From Rummeliibacillus stabekisii (lineage in GTDB: Bacteria; Bacillota; Bacilli; Bacillales_A; Planococcaceae): DNA of 53,030 bases. The position numbers and the translations under genes were made by a program. The first letter of the stretch is position 1. Each line of letters starts with the position of its first letter. Under the pieces are notes generated by a model. The model saw only the letters and a program-made list of their open reading frames with translations, did no database searches and was not told the DNA's origin. Location: positions 1 through 53,030 of the forward strand of contig NZ_BJVD01000013.1 in the NCBI RefSeq assembly GCF_007988965.1. The letters are read 5' to 3'. Positions 16,815 to 25,536 of this stretch are shown here, piece after piece.

Positions 16815-16836
16815 TATATAAGGTAATGCTTATATA
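16815..16836 (+). promoter_or_regulatory. ArsR operator
   Basis: Perfect inverted repeat TATATAAG-N6-CTTATATA placed 18 bp before the arsR start, where an autoregulatory ArsR repressor site is expected. Confidence 0.7.
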
Positions 16837-16853
16837 TAAATGAGGTGATGAGT

Positions 16854-17168
16854 ATGGATTTACAATTGATGGAGAAGCAGCTCAAAGCGGTTAGTGATTC
16901 TAATCGATTAAAGTTGTTAGCCAGTTTGAAGAATGGTGAGGTTTGTGTATGTGATTTGGTTGATATATTGCAAGTTTCACAACCAGCTGTAAGCCAGCAG
17001 CTACGTAAATTAAAAGAAGCTAATATTATTCTAGAAAGAAAAAAAGGGACATGGAAGCACTATAGATTAAATGATAGTCAAACGCCTTATATCCAAGCCA
17101 TCATTGATGAATTAGCGCCTATCCCATTGAAAAATTGCCTTTGCTCGATTAACGAAGGGGAGGCATAA
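16854..17168 (+). CDS. arsR: ArsR family arsenic-responsive repressor
   Basis: Winged-helix repressor that leaves DNA on binding As(III). The metal-binding motif CVCDL is at residues 30-34, just before the recognition helix [15 protein letters not shown]. Two more cysteines near the C-terminus (NCLCS) could add to metal binding. 104 residues is normal. GAGGTG at 16842-16847 is the ribosome site for the ATG at 16854; earlier in-frame GTG and ATG codons overlap that site. It is followed by acr3 after 2 bp, and preceded by a palindromic operator. No arsC arsenate reductase is nearby. Confidence 0.93.
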   Translation: MDLQLMEKQLKAVSDSNRLKLLASLKNGEVCVCDLVDILQVSQPAVSQQLRKLKEANIILERKKGTWKHYRLNDSQTPYIQAIIDELAPIPLKNCLCSINEGEA

Positions 17169-17170
17169 AT

Positions 17171-18217
17171 GTGAGTAAGCCATTAACAAAACAATTATCA
17201 TTTCTCGATCGTTATTTAACGGTATGGATTTTCGTTGCGATGGGTTTAGGGATTGTGCTGAGCATGATTGCTCCTTCGTTTAAGGATACATTAGATAAAT
17301 TATCTGTCGGTACAACATCTATTCCGATTGCCATAGGCCTTATAGTGATGCTGTATCCTCCACTGGCAAAAGTAAAATATGAGGAAATGTGGAGAGTATT
17401 TAAGGATTGGAAAGTATTAGTCCTGTCTTTGTTGCAAAATTGGCTTTTAGGTCCATTTTTAATGTTCTTCTTAGCAATCATATTTTTACATGATTATCCA
17501 GAGTATATGGCCGGACTGATTATGATTGGTATTGCACGTTGTATTGCTATGGTTATAGTATGGAACGATTTAGCGAGAGGGGATAGTGAATACGTAGCTG
17601 GTTTAGTAGCATTTAATTCCATATTCCAAATACTGTTCTACTCAACTTTTGCTTATTTCTTCTTAAATGTCATGCCTGGTTGGTTTGGTATGGAGAATTT
17701 ATCGCTAACAATCTCCATGTGGGACATCACTAAAAGTGTCCTAACTTATCTAGGTATTCCATTTGCTGCAGGCATTTTAACGCGACTTATCGGTATTAGA
17801 TTGAAGGGGAAAGAGTGGTACCAAGAGAAATTCATCCCTAAAATTTCACCTCTTACATTAATCGCTTTGTTGTTTACAATCATCATGATGTTTTCATTAA
17901 AAGGGGACAAAATTGTTGCCTTACCACTTGATGTGTTACGCATTGCAGTACCATTATTGATTTACTTCTTAATTATGTTTGTAGTGTCATTCTTTGCTTC
18001 AAGGAAAGCTGGAGCAAGTTATCCAGTGACATCTGCCCTGTCCTTTACAGCTGCAAGCAACAACTTTGAGTTAGCTATTGCAGTGGCTGTAGCTGTATTT
18101 GGTATAAATAGTGGCGAAGCATTCGCAGCAGTTATTGGACCGTTAGTAGAAGTGCCTGTTCTCATAGCGTTAGTAGGTGTTTCGTTGAAGTGGAAAGACA
18201 GATATTTTAAGTGCTGA
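17171..18217 (+). CDS. acr3: Arsenite efflux permease Acr3
   Basis: Arsenite/antimonite exporter of the Acr3 family (BASS superfamily), acting in the cytoplasmic membrane. About ten hydrophobic helices are visible. The family's essential cysteine is in [11 protein letters not shown], and the conserved glutamate of helix 9 is in [13 protein letters not shown]. 348 residues is typical. The start is a GTG at 17171, 2 bp after the arsR stop, with GGGGAGG about 7 bp upstream; the neighbouring ATG leads to an immediate stop. It forms a two-gene operon with arsR that ends in a terminator at 18252-18290. Confidence 0.94.
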   Translation: MSKPLTKQLSFLDRYLTVWIFVAMGLGIVLSMIAPSFKDTLDKLSVGTTSIPIAIGLIVMLYPPLAKVKYEEMWRVFKDWKVLVLSLLQNWLLGPFLMFFLAIIFLHDYPEYMAGLIMIGIARCIAMVIVWNDLARGDSEYVAGLVAFNSIFQILFYSTFAYFFLNVMPGWFGMENLSLTISMWDITKSVLTYLGIPFAAGILTRLIGIRLKGKEWYQEKFIPKISPLTLIALLFTIIMMFSLKGDKIVALPLDVLRIAVPLLIYFLIMFVVSFFASRKAGASYPVTSALSFTAASNNFELAIAVAVAVFGINSGEAFAAVIGPLVEVPVLIALVGVSLKWKDRYFKC

Positions 18218-18251
18218 TAGAAGGGTCTTAAGCATAAAAATATATAATTTT

Positions 18252-18290
18252 AAAAACAAATACCTAGAGCTTCTAGGTTTTGTTTTTAAT
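18252..18290 (+). terminator. arsR-acr3 terminator
   Basis: ACCTAGA/TCTAGGT stem extended by AAAACAAA/TTTTGTTTTT, ending in a T tract. Confidence 0.85.
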
Positions 18291-18355
18291 TTAAATATAA
18301 GTAATTGCTTATGTAATTTAGAGAATTATTTTAAATGAATGTTAGGAGATTACAA

Positions 18356-18556
18356 ATGATTGTTAATCATGCAAGTACGTTATCAGTAGAATATTTTATT
18401 CAATATCTAGAGTTAGTGATGAAGTCGAGACAAATTCCTTTAAAAGAAGCAGAACAATATATGAGCGAGCAATTTTTTAAAGAAAATCCACAGTTGTATG
18501 GAGAAAGCACAGCATCGCATTTTAGAGAAGCAATCAATCGAATTGAAATGAAATGA
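18356..18556 (+). CDS. Small hypothetical protein (66 aa)
   Basis: I do not recognise this protein. It is soluble, probably helical and slightly acidic (VEYFIQYLELVMKSRQ, EAEQYMSEQFFKENPQ). TTAGGAGATTAC gives a well-spaced ribosome site for the ATG at 18356; an ATG at 18335 has none. It follows the ars terminator and has its own terminator at 18619, so it looks like a genuine single-gene unit. Confidence 0.65.
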   Translation: MIVNHASTLSVEYFIQYLELVMKSRQIPLKEAEQYMSEQFFKENPQLYGESTASHFREAINRIEMK

Positions 18557-18618
18557 AGTGTTGAATTCAATTTGTTACTGGTGAAGATCTGTACCAAATC
18601 ACTAACCTAGAGAAAAAG

Positions 18619-18658
18619 AAAAGAACTGAAGTAGAGCGTATCAGTTCTTTCTTTTTTA
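18619..18658 (+). terminator. Terminator after the 66-aa gene
   Basis: AAAGAACTGA/TCAGTTCTTT stem followed by CTTTTTT. Confidence 0.85.
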
Positions 18659-18676
18659 ATGGATATTTAGACTGCT

Positions 18677-19072
18677 TTATGGTGCAGTTACCATCCAGGT
18701 AACCCCGTATTTATCTACAAGGTCTCCATAGTATTCGCCCCAAACTTGTTTTTCAAATGGATGCTTAAATTCGCCGCCTTCGCCAAGCTTTGCATATACC
18801 TCTTTAGCTTCATCCTCACTATCATATGTTAATGCAAGACTGATGCTGGTATTAAGAGGTGCCTGTTCTAAAGTATCGGACATCATAAGCGTATTGCCTC
18901 CAGCCACCTTCACAGCTAGATGCATCACCTTATCCTTTATTGCTTCTGGGGTTCCTGGGGTTTCGCCATATGTTTTAAGTGTAATGATTTCCCCACCTAG
19001 GGCCTCTACATAAAAGTTCGCTTGTCCTTTAGCATCTGTAGACATTAGGTAAGGGTTTAATTGTATTCCCAT
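18677..19072 (-). CDS. VOC family protein (PhnB-like)
   Basis: Glyoxalase/bleomycin-resistance fold protein of the PhnB type, often annotated as a 3-demethylubiquinone methyltransferase-like domain; the activity is unknown. It opens with MGIQLNPYL and carries AKGQANFYVEALGGE, typical of the first strand-helix unit, and ends in a conserved DKYGVTWMV. 131 residues is normal. The ATG at 19072 has GGAGAGG about 9 bp upstream; the upstream TTG at 19090 lies inside that site. It is convergent with the 66-aa gene. Confidence 0.88.
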   Translation of the reverse strand: MGIQLNPYLMSTDAKGQANFYVEALGGEIITLKTYGETPGTPEAIKDKVMHLAVKVAGGNTLMMSDTLEQAPLNTSISLALTYDSEDEAKEVYAKLGEGGEFKHPFEKQVWGEYYGDLVDKYGVTWMVTAP

Positions 19073-19221
19073 TTTTAACAACCTCTCCAATATAAATTTT
19101 GTGTGAAGGATAAAGATTCTTTTAATCTATATACGCCCATTTTGCTTTAATATCCTTCTAAGATGTTTAAAATTTTTTAATTATAACATGGGGAACTGTT
19201 TTCAAAAATAAAGCGTCCAGG

Positions 19222-19240
19222 TTTGTAATACTTTTACAAA
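19222..19240. promoter_or_regulatory. Palindrome before the DUF2157 operon
   Basis: TTTGTAA-N5-TTACAAA is a perfect inverted repeat about 115 bp before the DUF2157 start. The remaining 284-bp spacer has no gene and no clear promoter consensus. Confidence 0.35.
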
Positions 19241-19356
19241 AGAGTAACGGATATACGGTATTATAGGTATGTATCATAATTATTTTTGAATTTACGTACT
19301 ATAACATAGTGGGAAATAAAGAGAAATTGGTGAAAGATCGAAAGGGGGTCAGCAAT

Positions 19357-20448
19357 ATGAAAAGGTCTATTAAGAAGTCGGAATATCAATGGTTGAAGCG
19401 GGAATTGGACTTTTTTGAGAAAGAAGGATCCATTCAGGCTGCACAAAAAGAAGAACTTTTGGGGCACTACGAGGTAACGGGTGGTGCAAATTTTATCCGT
19501 ATACTTCTTACGGTGGGTGCATTTTTGATTGGGATTGGGATGTTAAGTTTTATAGCAAGTAATTGGATGTATATGAGTAAAACAGTAAAGTTTCTGCTCA
19601 TAATTATTTCAGTGATAGGAGTCAATGGTATCGGCCTTAAAGTAGAAAACCATAATCCAAAATTGGCCAGAACATTGTTTTATATAGGCTTTTTGTTTTA
19701 TGGTGCGGGTATCTTCCTGACAGGGCAAATGTTTAACTTAGGAGGTTCTTTCCGAAATGCATTTTTGATATGGGCTTTAGGAGGGCTACCTATTGCATAT
19801 GTCTTGAAAGATAAGTTGCTACTCATATTCATAACAGCTTTGCTATTTATCTATCAAATGAGTTACATGTTCGATGGAGAGACTTCGCTTCCATATATTA
19901 TGCTGATCGTCCTGCCAATTATGTATCTTATCAGTAAGCATATCCACTATTCAGTTCCATATGTGTTCTGTATGAATATATTAACGGTTCAATTTGCTGT
20001 TTTACTAGCTTTTACTTTTATAGATTATGATAGTCCAATAGCCGTTCTTTCTATTTTATTTATATTTTTAATTGGTATAGTTATGCTATTTATTCCTGTG
20101 AAGGAAAAGCTGAAGGCTATATTTGAAATACAAGGTCACTTCATTCACGGTGTCAGTGGGATTATCCTAACATTTGGCTACTTCTGGAGAAATTCATTGT
20201 TTGGAGAATCATTTTATATTGTGTTTAGTTTGGCGTATTTAGTACTAGTGCTCTTCTTTATTAAGAGAGGTAGCCTGCTGAATATTATGATTCTGTGCGC
20301 ACTAATTCTACGTTTTTATATAGATATTTCTTATGACTTCTTACCAAAATCATTGGTATTTGTTATAGGAGGAGCTATATTCATCGGCTTCGGTATTTAT
20401 ATAGATAAGCAAAGAAAGAAAGGGGGAAAGTCATTTGCTGAAGAATAA
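19357..20448 (+). CDS. DUF2157 domain-containing membrane protein
   Basis: Integral membrane protein of unknown function. A soluble N-terminal segment of about 55 residues (KKSEYQWLKRELDFFEKEG), typical of DUF2157, precedes about ten membrane helices; the C-terminus is basic (DKQRKKGGK). 363 residues is normal. AAAGGGGG lies 8 bp before the ATG at 19357. The next gene overlaps by 14 bp and encodes a GDYXXLXY protein, a pair often found together, which suggests the two products work as one membrane complex. Confidence 0.85.
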   Translation: MKRSIKKSEYQWLKRELDFFEKEGSIQAAQKEELLGHYEVTGGANFIRILLTVGAFLIGIGMLSFIASNWMYMSKTVKFLLIIISVIGVNGIGLKVENHNPKLARTLFYIGFLFYGAGIFLTGQMFNLGGSFRNAFLIWALGGLPIAYVLKDKLLLIFITALLFIYQMSYMFDGETSLPYIMLIVLPIMYLISKHIHYSVPYVFCMNILTVQFAVLLAFTFIDYDSPIAVLSILFIFLIGIVMLFIPVKEKLKAIFEIQGHFIHGVSGIILTFGYFWRNSLFGESFYIVFSLAYLVLVLFFIKRGSLLNIMILCALILRFYIDISYDFLPKSLVFVIGGAIFIGFGIYIDKQRKKGGKSFAEE

Positions 20449-21016
20449 CTGGAAGAAGTTGATTGCCTTTTCACTACCTATTCTTATATTGATAGGAATG
20501 TCTATTCCCCCATTTCTAACGATAACTACAGGAAACACGATAAAGCTAGAAACAAGACCTGTGGATCCCACTGATTTGTTCAGAGGGGATTATGTTAGAT
20601 TAAACTACAAAGCAGAAGAGGTAAATATTTCGATATTAGACAAGGAATTAAAAGATTATTTTAAAGTGAATAACTCTTCTTTTTATGATAAGCCAGTAGT
20701 TGTCTATTCAGTCTTAGAGAAAAATAAAAATGGTATGGATATTGTGAAGCGTGTAGTAAAGGATCAACCTGAAGAAGGTATTTATTTAAAAGGGGAAATC
20801 AATTATTTTCCTTTGAACTCAAGCAATGAACCTGATAATCAAATTGTAGAAATTAATTATCAATTAGATAAATTCTTTGTCCCCGAAAATACAGGGAAGG
20901 ACTTAGAAAATGCCATTAATCGGCCGGTAAATAAGAACACTTCTGCCATAGCAACTATTAAAGTACGAAAAGGGCATGCGATTTTAGACAAAGTGGAAAT
21001 TCAATCGACGAAATAG
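20435..21016 (+). CDS. GDYXXLXY domain-containing protein
   Basis: One N-terminal membrane helix (about residues 8-28) anchors an extracytoplasmic domain carrying the family signature GDYVRLNY at about 51-58, preceded by RPVDPTDLFR. Family function is unknown. 193 residues is normal. The start is a TTG at 20435 with AGGGGG about 8 bp upstream, inside the end of the DUF2157 gene, which makes the two translationally coupled. Confidence 0.85.
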   Translation: MLKNNWKKLIAFSLPILILIGMSIPPFLTITTGNTIKLETRPVDPTDLFRGDYVRLNYKAEEVNISILDKELKDYFKVNNSSFYDKPVVVYSVLEKNKNGMDIVKRVVKDQPEEGIYLKGEINYFPLNSSNEPDNQIVEINYQLDKFFVPENTGKDLENAINRPVNKNTSAIATIKVRKGHAILDKVEIQSTK

Positions 21017-21027
21017 ATTAATTTAAA

Positions 21028-21065
21028 ACGCAGGTCCTCTCAGTGAGGGGCCTGCGTGTTTTTAG
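21028..21065. terminator. Bidirectional terminator
   Basis: ACGCAGG...CCTGCGT stem extended by CCTC/GAGG, with GTTTTTA on the plus side and TTTTAAATT on the minus side. It serves the convergent GDYXXLXY and AraC genes. Confidence 0.88.
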
Positions 21066-22318
21066 GTTTCACTAGACTGATGATCAGAAAAATGAGCATT
21101 TCTAAACTGCCGGGGAGTTAAGCTCGTGTATTTTTTAAAGGTTTTTATAAAATAACTTTGATCATGGAAGTTTAGCCAGGTACCAATATCTGAAATAGAG
21201 TAATTTGTTAAAAGTAATAGTTTCTTTGCTTCTCCAACGCGTTGTCGTTGCATGTATTCACTTATTGGTATTCCAACTTCTTTTTTGAATAGTGATGATA
21301 AGTAATTTGGACTTAAATGACATACTTCTGCAAGCTGATCGAGAGTGATTTCCTCGTAAAGATGATCATAAATATAGTGATGACAAGTAGTTATTGTGGG
21401 AGAATATTTTTCAGTTTTTATTTGGTTCACCCGATTGGTAAAATCCTTTATAGCTTCTTCCGTTAATTTTAAAATGGTTTTTAAGGTTCCTAATTCCTCA
21501 ATACGTTGGATATAGAAATCACTTAAAGTGAAGGCAGTTTCATCGTTTAATCCCCCTTCGATAGCCGCTCTACAAACAAGAGCTATTCCCGTTATCATTA
21601 AGTTTTTTTCACTTCTAAGGCGATTTCGTTTCGATAATAATCCTAATTCTGCCTCACCGATAATAGAGTAATCAAAAATATCCTGTAATTTATCAATTCG
21701 TCCGTTTTTGACATAATCAAGCAATATTTGCTCATAGGAAAGATTGGAATGAAAGATGAAATTTCTCCTTCCTTTTGACAGTTCAAGTTCTGGATTTTCA
21801 GTTTCAATGATATCTAAGGCTAATGCCTTATTATTTTGAATTACCATCGATTGATCTAGCTTTTTTTGGTACACCAAATAATAAACCAAGAGACTAATCG
21901 TTAGAAAGTGCTCACTGTCGATAATGGGAATGGATTGATAATATTCAATGAGTTTTCTTTTATGAAGCTTTCCTTTAAAAGAATCAAAAATTTTACTCAC
22001 ATCCTCATCCGTTACTTCGGATACAAGGGTCGGACCTAAAATAATGGTGCCCCAAAATGAATTTTTATTCTTCAGGTTAATAAAGAAAAAATTCAATTTA
22101 GAATTTGAAAAAAAGATAGGAAAGTCATGTGGGCTTTCTTCATAAGTGTAGACGCTGATTTGCTTTTTGATTTGATTATAATATGGGTTATCTCTTAGGT
22201 TTTTCCCTGAAAATTCATGTTCTATTTCACCAAACTGATTGAGGTAAAAAACAGGTATATCATGAACTTTATAAATCATCTCACATATATAATGTAAATC
22301 CTGTATAGCTATTTCCAT
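21062..22318 (-). CDS. AraC family transcriptional regulator with a large sensor region
   Basis: The C-terminal 100 residues are an AraC/XylS DNA-binding domain with two helix-turn-helices (ITLDQLAEVCHLSPNYLSSL and YSISDIGTWLNFHDQSYFIK). The first 300 residues form an unrecognised sensor region with a PAS- or GAF-like beginning (IPVFYLNQFGEIEHEFSG) and no membrane helix. 418 residues resembles the YesN/YSIRK-type regulators in size. It is divergent from the SDR gene, its likely target. The effector is unknown. Confidence 0.85.
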   Translation of the reverse strand: MEIAIQDLHYICEMIYKVHDIPVFYLNQFGEIEHEFSGKNLRDNPYYNQIKKQISVYTYEESPHDFPIFFSNSKLNFFFINLKNKNSFWGTIILGPTLVSEVTDEDVSKIFDSFKGKLHKRKLIEYYQSIPIIDSEHFLTISLLVYYLVYQKKLDQSMVIQNNKALALDIIETENPELELSKGRRNFIFHSNLSYEQILLDYVKNGRIDKLQDIFDYSIIGEAELGLLSKRNRLRSEKNLMITGIALVCRAAIEGGLNDETAFTLSDFYIQRIEELGTLKTILKLTEEAIKDFTNRVNQIKTEKYSPTITTCHHYIYDHLYEEITLDQLAEVCHLSPNYLSSLFKKEVGIPISEYMQRQRVGEAKKLLLLTNYSISDIGTWLNFHDQSYFIKTFKKYTSLTPRQFRNAHFSDHQSSET

Positions 22319-22448
22319 ATAGAATATACTCCCTTAAAATTTTTTATGGAGCGTAGATAAGAACTATTAATCGTAAGATAATACAATATTAATTTATAAA
22401 CAAGTAATAAAATCATGGATGTAAGCTAATAAAAGGGAGGAAATGAAC

Positions 22449-23207
22449 ATGGAATTAGCAGGTAAAGTAGCTGTCATAACTGGAGCAGGAAGCGGAATTG
22501 GGAGAGCAAGCAGTCTAAAACTAGCAGGTAACGGTGCAACAGTGGTGTTGGTCGACTTTAATCAAGAAACAGGGGAAGAAACATTAAATCTTGTAAAAGA
22601 ACAAGGCGGAGAAGGTATCTTCGTAAAGGCTGATGTTTCAAAAACTGAAGATGTACAAAATTACGTAAAAAGTGCAATCGACACATACGGACGCATTGAT
22701 ATATTTTTCAATAACGCAGGTGTTATTCAACGATTCGCACCTTTTACTGCAGTAGAAGAATCTGAATTCGATCGTATTATGTCTATCAATGTAAAAGGTG
22801 TCTTCCTTGGAATGAAATATGTGTTGAAAGTGATGGAAGAGCAAGGAAGTGGTTCTGTCATTAATACAGCTTCTACTGCAGGAGTACGTCCTGAACATAG
22901 TGTAGCTGTATATTCTGCAAGTAAACATGCGGTTATAGGTTTAACAAAAGGTGCAGCACTTGAATATGCGAAAAAAGGAATTCGCATCAATGCACTTTGT
23001 CCAGGTGGGGTCAAAACAACCTTAACAACTAATGTTGAAGCTCAATTTGCAGAAGGTGGCTATGTTCCTGAAGAGGTTTCCAACATGAGAATGGGACGTT
23101 ATGCTGACCCAGCAGAGCTTGCTGAAATGGTTGCTTACTTAGCTTCAGATAAAGCAAGCTATATGACAGGTTCAGTTGTTCTTGTCGATGGCGGTTTAAC
23201 TTTATAA
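22449..23207 (+). CDS. SDR family NAD(P)-dependent oxidoreductase
   Basis: Classical short-chain dehydrogenase. TGAGSGIG binds the cofactor near residues 11-18, NNAG lies near 88-91, the catalytic Ser is in NTASTAG and Tyr/Lys in YSASKHA; the aspartate in VLVDFN suggests NAD(H) preference. 252 residues is typical. GGGAGG is 8 bp before the ATG at 22449; an earlier ATG at 22443 is only 2 bp from it. The substrate is unknown. The divergent AraC-type gene is the probable regulator, and a terminator isolates the gene. Confidence 0.92.
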   Translation: MELAGKVAVITGAGSGIGRASSLKLAGNGATVVLVDFNQETGEETLNLVKEQGGEGIFVKADVSKTEDVQNYVKSAIDTYGRIDIFFNNAGVIQRFAPFTAVEESEFDRIMSINVKGVFLGMKYVLKVMEEQGSGSVINTASTAGVRPEHSVAVYSASKHAVIGLTKGAALEYAKKGIRINALCPGGVKTTLTTNVEAQFAEGGYVPEEVSNMRMGRYADPAELAEMVAYLASDKASYMTGSVVLVDGGLTL

Positions 23208-23221
23208 TATAAGAGTTTATT

Positions 23222-23258
23222 TAATCCGTTTGCTTAACATTAACAAACGGATTTTTTA
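23222..23258 (+). terminator. SDR gene terminator
   Basis: AATCCGTTTG/CAAACGGATT stem followed by TTTTTAC. Confidence 0.9.
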
Positions 23259-23335
23259 CTACAGTCAGATCGCAAAATCTGCCTGTTTAATACGCACTTA
23301 TTTAAACTAATTTAAAGAATGTTGCTTTTCTTTTG

Positions 23336-23364
23336 TTGACAATATACCACGAGGGGTATATTAT
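23336..23364 (+). promoter_or_regulatory. cstR promoter with CstR operator site 1
   Basis: -35 TTGACA (23336-23341), 17-bp spacer and TATTAT (23359-23364). Between them ATACC-ACGAGG-GGTAT (23344-23359) is an operator of the GC-centred CsoR/CstR kind, positioned to block polymerase. Confidence 0.75.
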
Positions 23365-23407
23365 TGCTTTATGAACAAGAGAACAAAGAGATGAGGAGGG
23401 GGTATGA

Positions 23408-23668
23408 ATGAATTCCTATGACGATAAAGTCAAAAATCGAATGAAACGAATCGAGGGCCAACTCAGGGGAATATTAAAAATGATGGACGAAGGTAAAGAC
23501 TGTAAGGCTGTCGTCACTCAATTATCAGCTGTGCGTTCTGGTGTTGACCGTACAATAGGAGTTATTGTGAGCCAAAACTTACAAGAATGCCTCTTGGAAG
23601 CAGCAAGTCAAGATGCTGCCAATGATTCGGTGCAAGAAGCAGTGGATTTGTTAGTTAAAAGTCGTTAA
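23408..23668 (+). CDS. cstR: CstR-type persulfide-sensing repressor (CsoR family)
   Basis: All-helical CsoR-family repressor. It has two cysteines in the sensor positions (Cys32 in GKDCKAV and Cys61 in NLQECLLE) but lacks the copper-ligand histidine, the hallmark of CstR, which senses persulfides by forming an interchain di- or trisulfide. 86 residues is normal. GAGGAGGGGG precedes the ATG at 23408; an ATG at 23404 is out of frame. It heads a sulfur-handling cluster with four matching operators. The copper CsoR at 48505 has the C-H-C set instead. Confidence 0.92.
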   Translation: MNSYDDKVKNRMKRIEGQLRGILKMMDEGKDCKAVVTQLSAVRSGVDRTIGVIVSQNLQECLLEAASQDAANDSVQEAVDLLVKSR

Positions 23669-23695
23669 AATACGATTTTTATTTTTAATAAAATT

Positions 23696-23711
23696 ATACC
23701 CTACATGGTAT
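23696..23711 (+). promoter_or_regulatory. CstR operator-like site 2
   Basis: ATACC-CTACAT-GGTAT, same half-sites and same 6-bp spacing as site 1, 15 bp before the membrane rhodanese start. Confidence 0.65.
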
Positions 23712-23726
23712 GTGAGGTGATTTTCT

Positions 23727-24074
23727 ATGAGCATCTGGATTATTATTGCTATTGTGATTCTGTTTTTCCTTTGGCGGTTAAGGCCTGTTAAAGGAATTAA
23801 AACAATAACTACAGTTACATTAAACAGGATAATAGATGATAAAGATAAAGTATTTGTGGATGTAAGAACACCTGGTGAATATAAAACTCGGCATATTCGT
23901 CAGTTTAAAAATATTCCATTAGGATCGGACTTTTCGAAACTTCCGAAAGAGAAAGAGATTGTTGTGATTTGTCAAAGCGGAATGCGTAGCGCTCAAGCCT
24001 GCAAACAATTAAAAAAACTAGGCTATGAATACATTACAAATGTTCGTGGGGGCATGAGTGCTTGGAGAGGTTAA
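23727..24074 (+). CDS. Membrane-anchored rhodanese-like sulfurtransferase
   Basis: Single rhodanese domain behind an N-terminal membrane helix (about residues 3-17, SIWIIIAIVILFFLW). The active-site loop is CQSGMRS with Cys82 as persulfide carrier, preceded by VDVRTPGEY and followed by the closing GGMSAWRG. 115 residues fits the YqhL-like family. GAGGTG is 9 bp before the ATG. Probably moves sulfane sulfur at the inner face of the membrane. Preceded by CstR-like site 2. Confidence 0.9.
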   Translation: MSIWIIIAIVILFFLWRLRPVKGIKTITTVTLNRIIDDKDKVFVDVRTPGEYKTRHIRQFKNIPLGSDFSKLPKEKEIVVICQSGMRSAQACKQLKKLGYEYITNVRGGMSAWRG

Positions 24075-24097
24075 TAAGTATTGTAGGAGGGTAAGCA

Positions 24098-24394
24098 TTG
24101 AAAGAAATTACTGCAAAAGAAGTTCAACAACGTATAGAAAATGGTGAAAAGTTAAACCTAATTGATGTTCGTGAGGTAGATGAAGTACAAGCTGGCCATA
24201 TTCCTGATATCATGCATATTCCACTAGGTTTGCTTGAATTTCGTATGCATGAGTTAGATAAAGGAAAACCCTATATTATGGTTTGTCGTTCTGGTGGACG
24301 TAGCGGCCAAGCAACACAATATTTACAAGGCTATGGGTTTGATGTAACAAATATGGCTGGTGGTATGCTTTCCTGGGAAGGTAATGTTGAGTAA
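24098..24394 (+). CDS. Rhodanese-like sulfurtransferase
   Basis: Soluble single-domain rhodanese with active-site loop CRSGGRS (Cys63), LIDVREVDEV and the C-terminal GGMLSWEG. 98 residues is the minimal domain length. It starts at a TTG (24098) with AGGAGGGT about 7 bp upstream, 23 bp after the previous rhodanese, so the two are cotranscribed. A cytoplasmic persulfide shuttle is likely; the loop's GGR residues differ from the GMR of its neighbour, which may change acceptor choice. Confidence 0.92.
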   Translation: MKEITAKEVQQRIENGEKLNLIDVREVDEVQAGHIPDIMHIPLGLLEFRMHELDKGKPYIMVCRSGGRSGQATQYLQGYGFDVTNMAGGMLSWEGNVE

Positions 24395-24426
24395 ATTTTT
24401 AATTTAAAATATACCCCACGTGGTAA
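24387..24426 (+). promoter_or_regulatory. Internal promoter with CstR operator-like site 3
   Basis: TTGAGT (24387-24392), 17-bp spacer and TATACC (24410-24415). The -10 overlaps ATACC-CCACGT-GGTAA (24411-24426), 16 bp before the TusA-rhodanese gene. Confidence 0.55.
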
Positions 24427-24441
24427 TAGGAGGTTTGTAAA

Positions 24442-25008
24442 ATGCAAATAAAAGCAGATCAACAGCTAGATTGTAAGGGACTTGCTTGTCCTATGCCAAT
24501 TGTCAAAACAAAAAAGGCAATGAATGAAGTAGAGGATGGTCAAATTTTAGAAGTTCAGGCTACAGACAAAGGTTCTATTGCAGATTTAAAAGCATGGAGT
24601 GAAAGTGTTGGCCATCAGTATCTTGGGACAATACAAGAAGATGGAGTGTTACTACATTACATCCGTAAAAGTTCTCATGACACTGGAGAAGAAAAGACAT
24701 TTGAAAAAACCATTACGAATGATGAAGTAATTGATCGTGTTAGTAAAGGCGGCATAATTTTGGATGTGCGCGAAGAAGCAGAATATGCATTTGGCCACAT
24801 TGAAGGTTCTAAATCTATACCGATGGGAGAATTAGAAAACCGTTTAGATGAACTAAATAAAGATCAAGAGATTTATGTCATTTGTCGTACAGGTACACGC
24901 AGTGATTTAGCAGCACGTAAACTCTCTGACAAAGGTTTTACAAAAGTCTATAATGTCCTACCTGGAATGGCTTCTTGGCAAGGGAAAATATCCCGCATTA
25001 ACGGGTAG
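24442..25008 (+). CDS. TusA-rhodanese fusion sulfurtransferase (CstA-like)
   Basis: Two sulfur-carrier domains in one protein: an N-terminal TusA domain (about 1-76) with the CPMP motif (Cys16), and a C-terminal rhodanese (about 90-188) with CRTGTRS (Cys148) and GMASWQG. Such a fusion can pass a persulfide internally from one cysteine to the other. It resembles CstA of the staphylococcal cst operon in role, though with fewer domains. 188 residues. AGGAGG sits 8-9 bp before the ATG. A GC-rich hairpin follows (25012-25037). Confidence 0.9.
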   Translation: MQIKADQQLDCKGLACPMPIVKTKKAMNEVEDGQILEVQATDKGSIADLKAWSESVGHQYLGTIQEDGVLLHYIRKSSHDTGEEKTFEKTITNDEVIDRVSKGGIILDVREEAEYAFGHIEGSKSIPMGELENRLDELNKDQEIYVICRTGTRSDLAARKLSDKGFTKVYNVLPGMASWQGKISRING

Positions 25009-25011
25009 TAA

Positions 25012-25037
25012 GAGCCCCACCTTAATAGCGGTGGAGC
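25012..25037 (+). other. Intercistronic hairpin
   Basis: GCCCCACC/GGTGGAGC (8 bp, one mismatch) without a T tract, between the TusA-rhodanese and DsrE genes; probably an mRNA stability or processing element. Confidence 0.5.
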
Positions 25038-25072
25038 AGTATCAAATAATATATTATTGGAGGAATTTTATT

Positions 25073-25468
25073 ATGTCTAACAAAGTAGCAATTATCGCAA
25101 GTAATGGTGGTTTATTTGACGCTTATAAGGTATTTAATATCGCAACTGCAGCAGCAGCAACAGAAAAAGAGGTAGCTATCTTCTTCACATTTGAAGGCCT
25201 AAACTTAATTCATAAACAAGCAATGCAACAATTGCCAATGCCAGAAGGACGCGAACACTTTGCAGAAGGATTTAAAAAGGCAAATGTACCAAGCATCCCA
25301 GAACTTGTAGAAATGGCGCAGGAGTTGGGCGTGAAGTTTATCGGTTGCCAAATGACGATGGATGTAATGGGATTAACAAAAGAAGACTTCATTGATGGTA
25401 TTGAAGTAGGTGGAGCTGTTACGTTCCTTGAATTCGCGAAAGATGCATCACCATCTTTAACATTCTAG
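25073..25468 (+). CDS. DsrE/DsrF/DrsH-like family protein
   Basis: DsrE-type sulfur-trafficking protein. It starts MSNKVAIIASNGGLFDAYKV and has the single conserved cysteine in KFIGCQMTMDVMG (Cys92), as in DsrE2/DsrE3 proteins that exchange persulfides with TusA. 131 residues is normal. The frame is open to 24953, but TTGGAGGA before the ATG at 25073 decides the start. It is flanked by hairpins on both sides and lies between two TusA-containing genes, its likely partners. Confidence 0.9.
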   Translation: MSNKVAIIASNGGLFDAYKVFNIATAAAATEKEVAIFFTFEGLNLIHKQAMQQLPMPEGREHFAEGFKKANVPSIPELVEMAQELGVKFIGCQMTMDVMGLTKEDFIDGIEVGGAVTFLEFAKDASPSLTF

Positions 25469-25495
25469 TAGAATAGAAATAAATATGAGAAAACG

Positions 25496-25519
25496 AGTGG
25501 AAGGGTCATCCCTTCCACT
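25496..25519 (+). other. Perfect intercistronic hairpin
   Basis: 10-bp perfect stem AGTGGAAGGG/CCCTTCCACT with tetraloop TCAT. The following sequence is A-rich, not T-rich, so it is unlikely to terminate well on the plus strand; it may protect upstream mRNA. Confidence 0.6.
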
Positions 25520-25536
25520 ATAAAAAATAAAAATAA

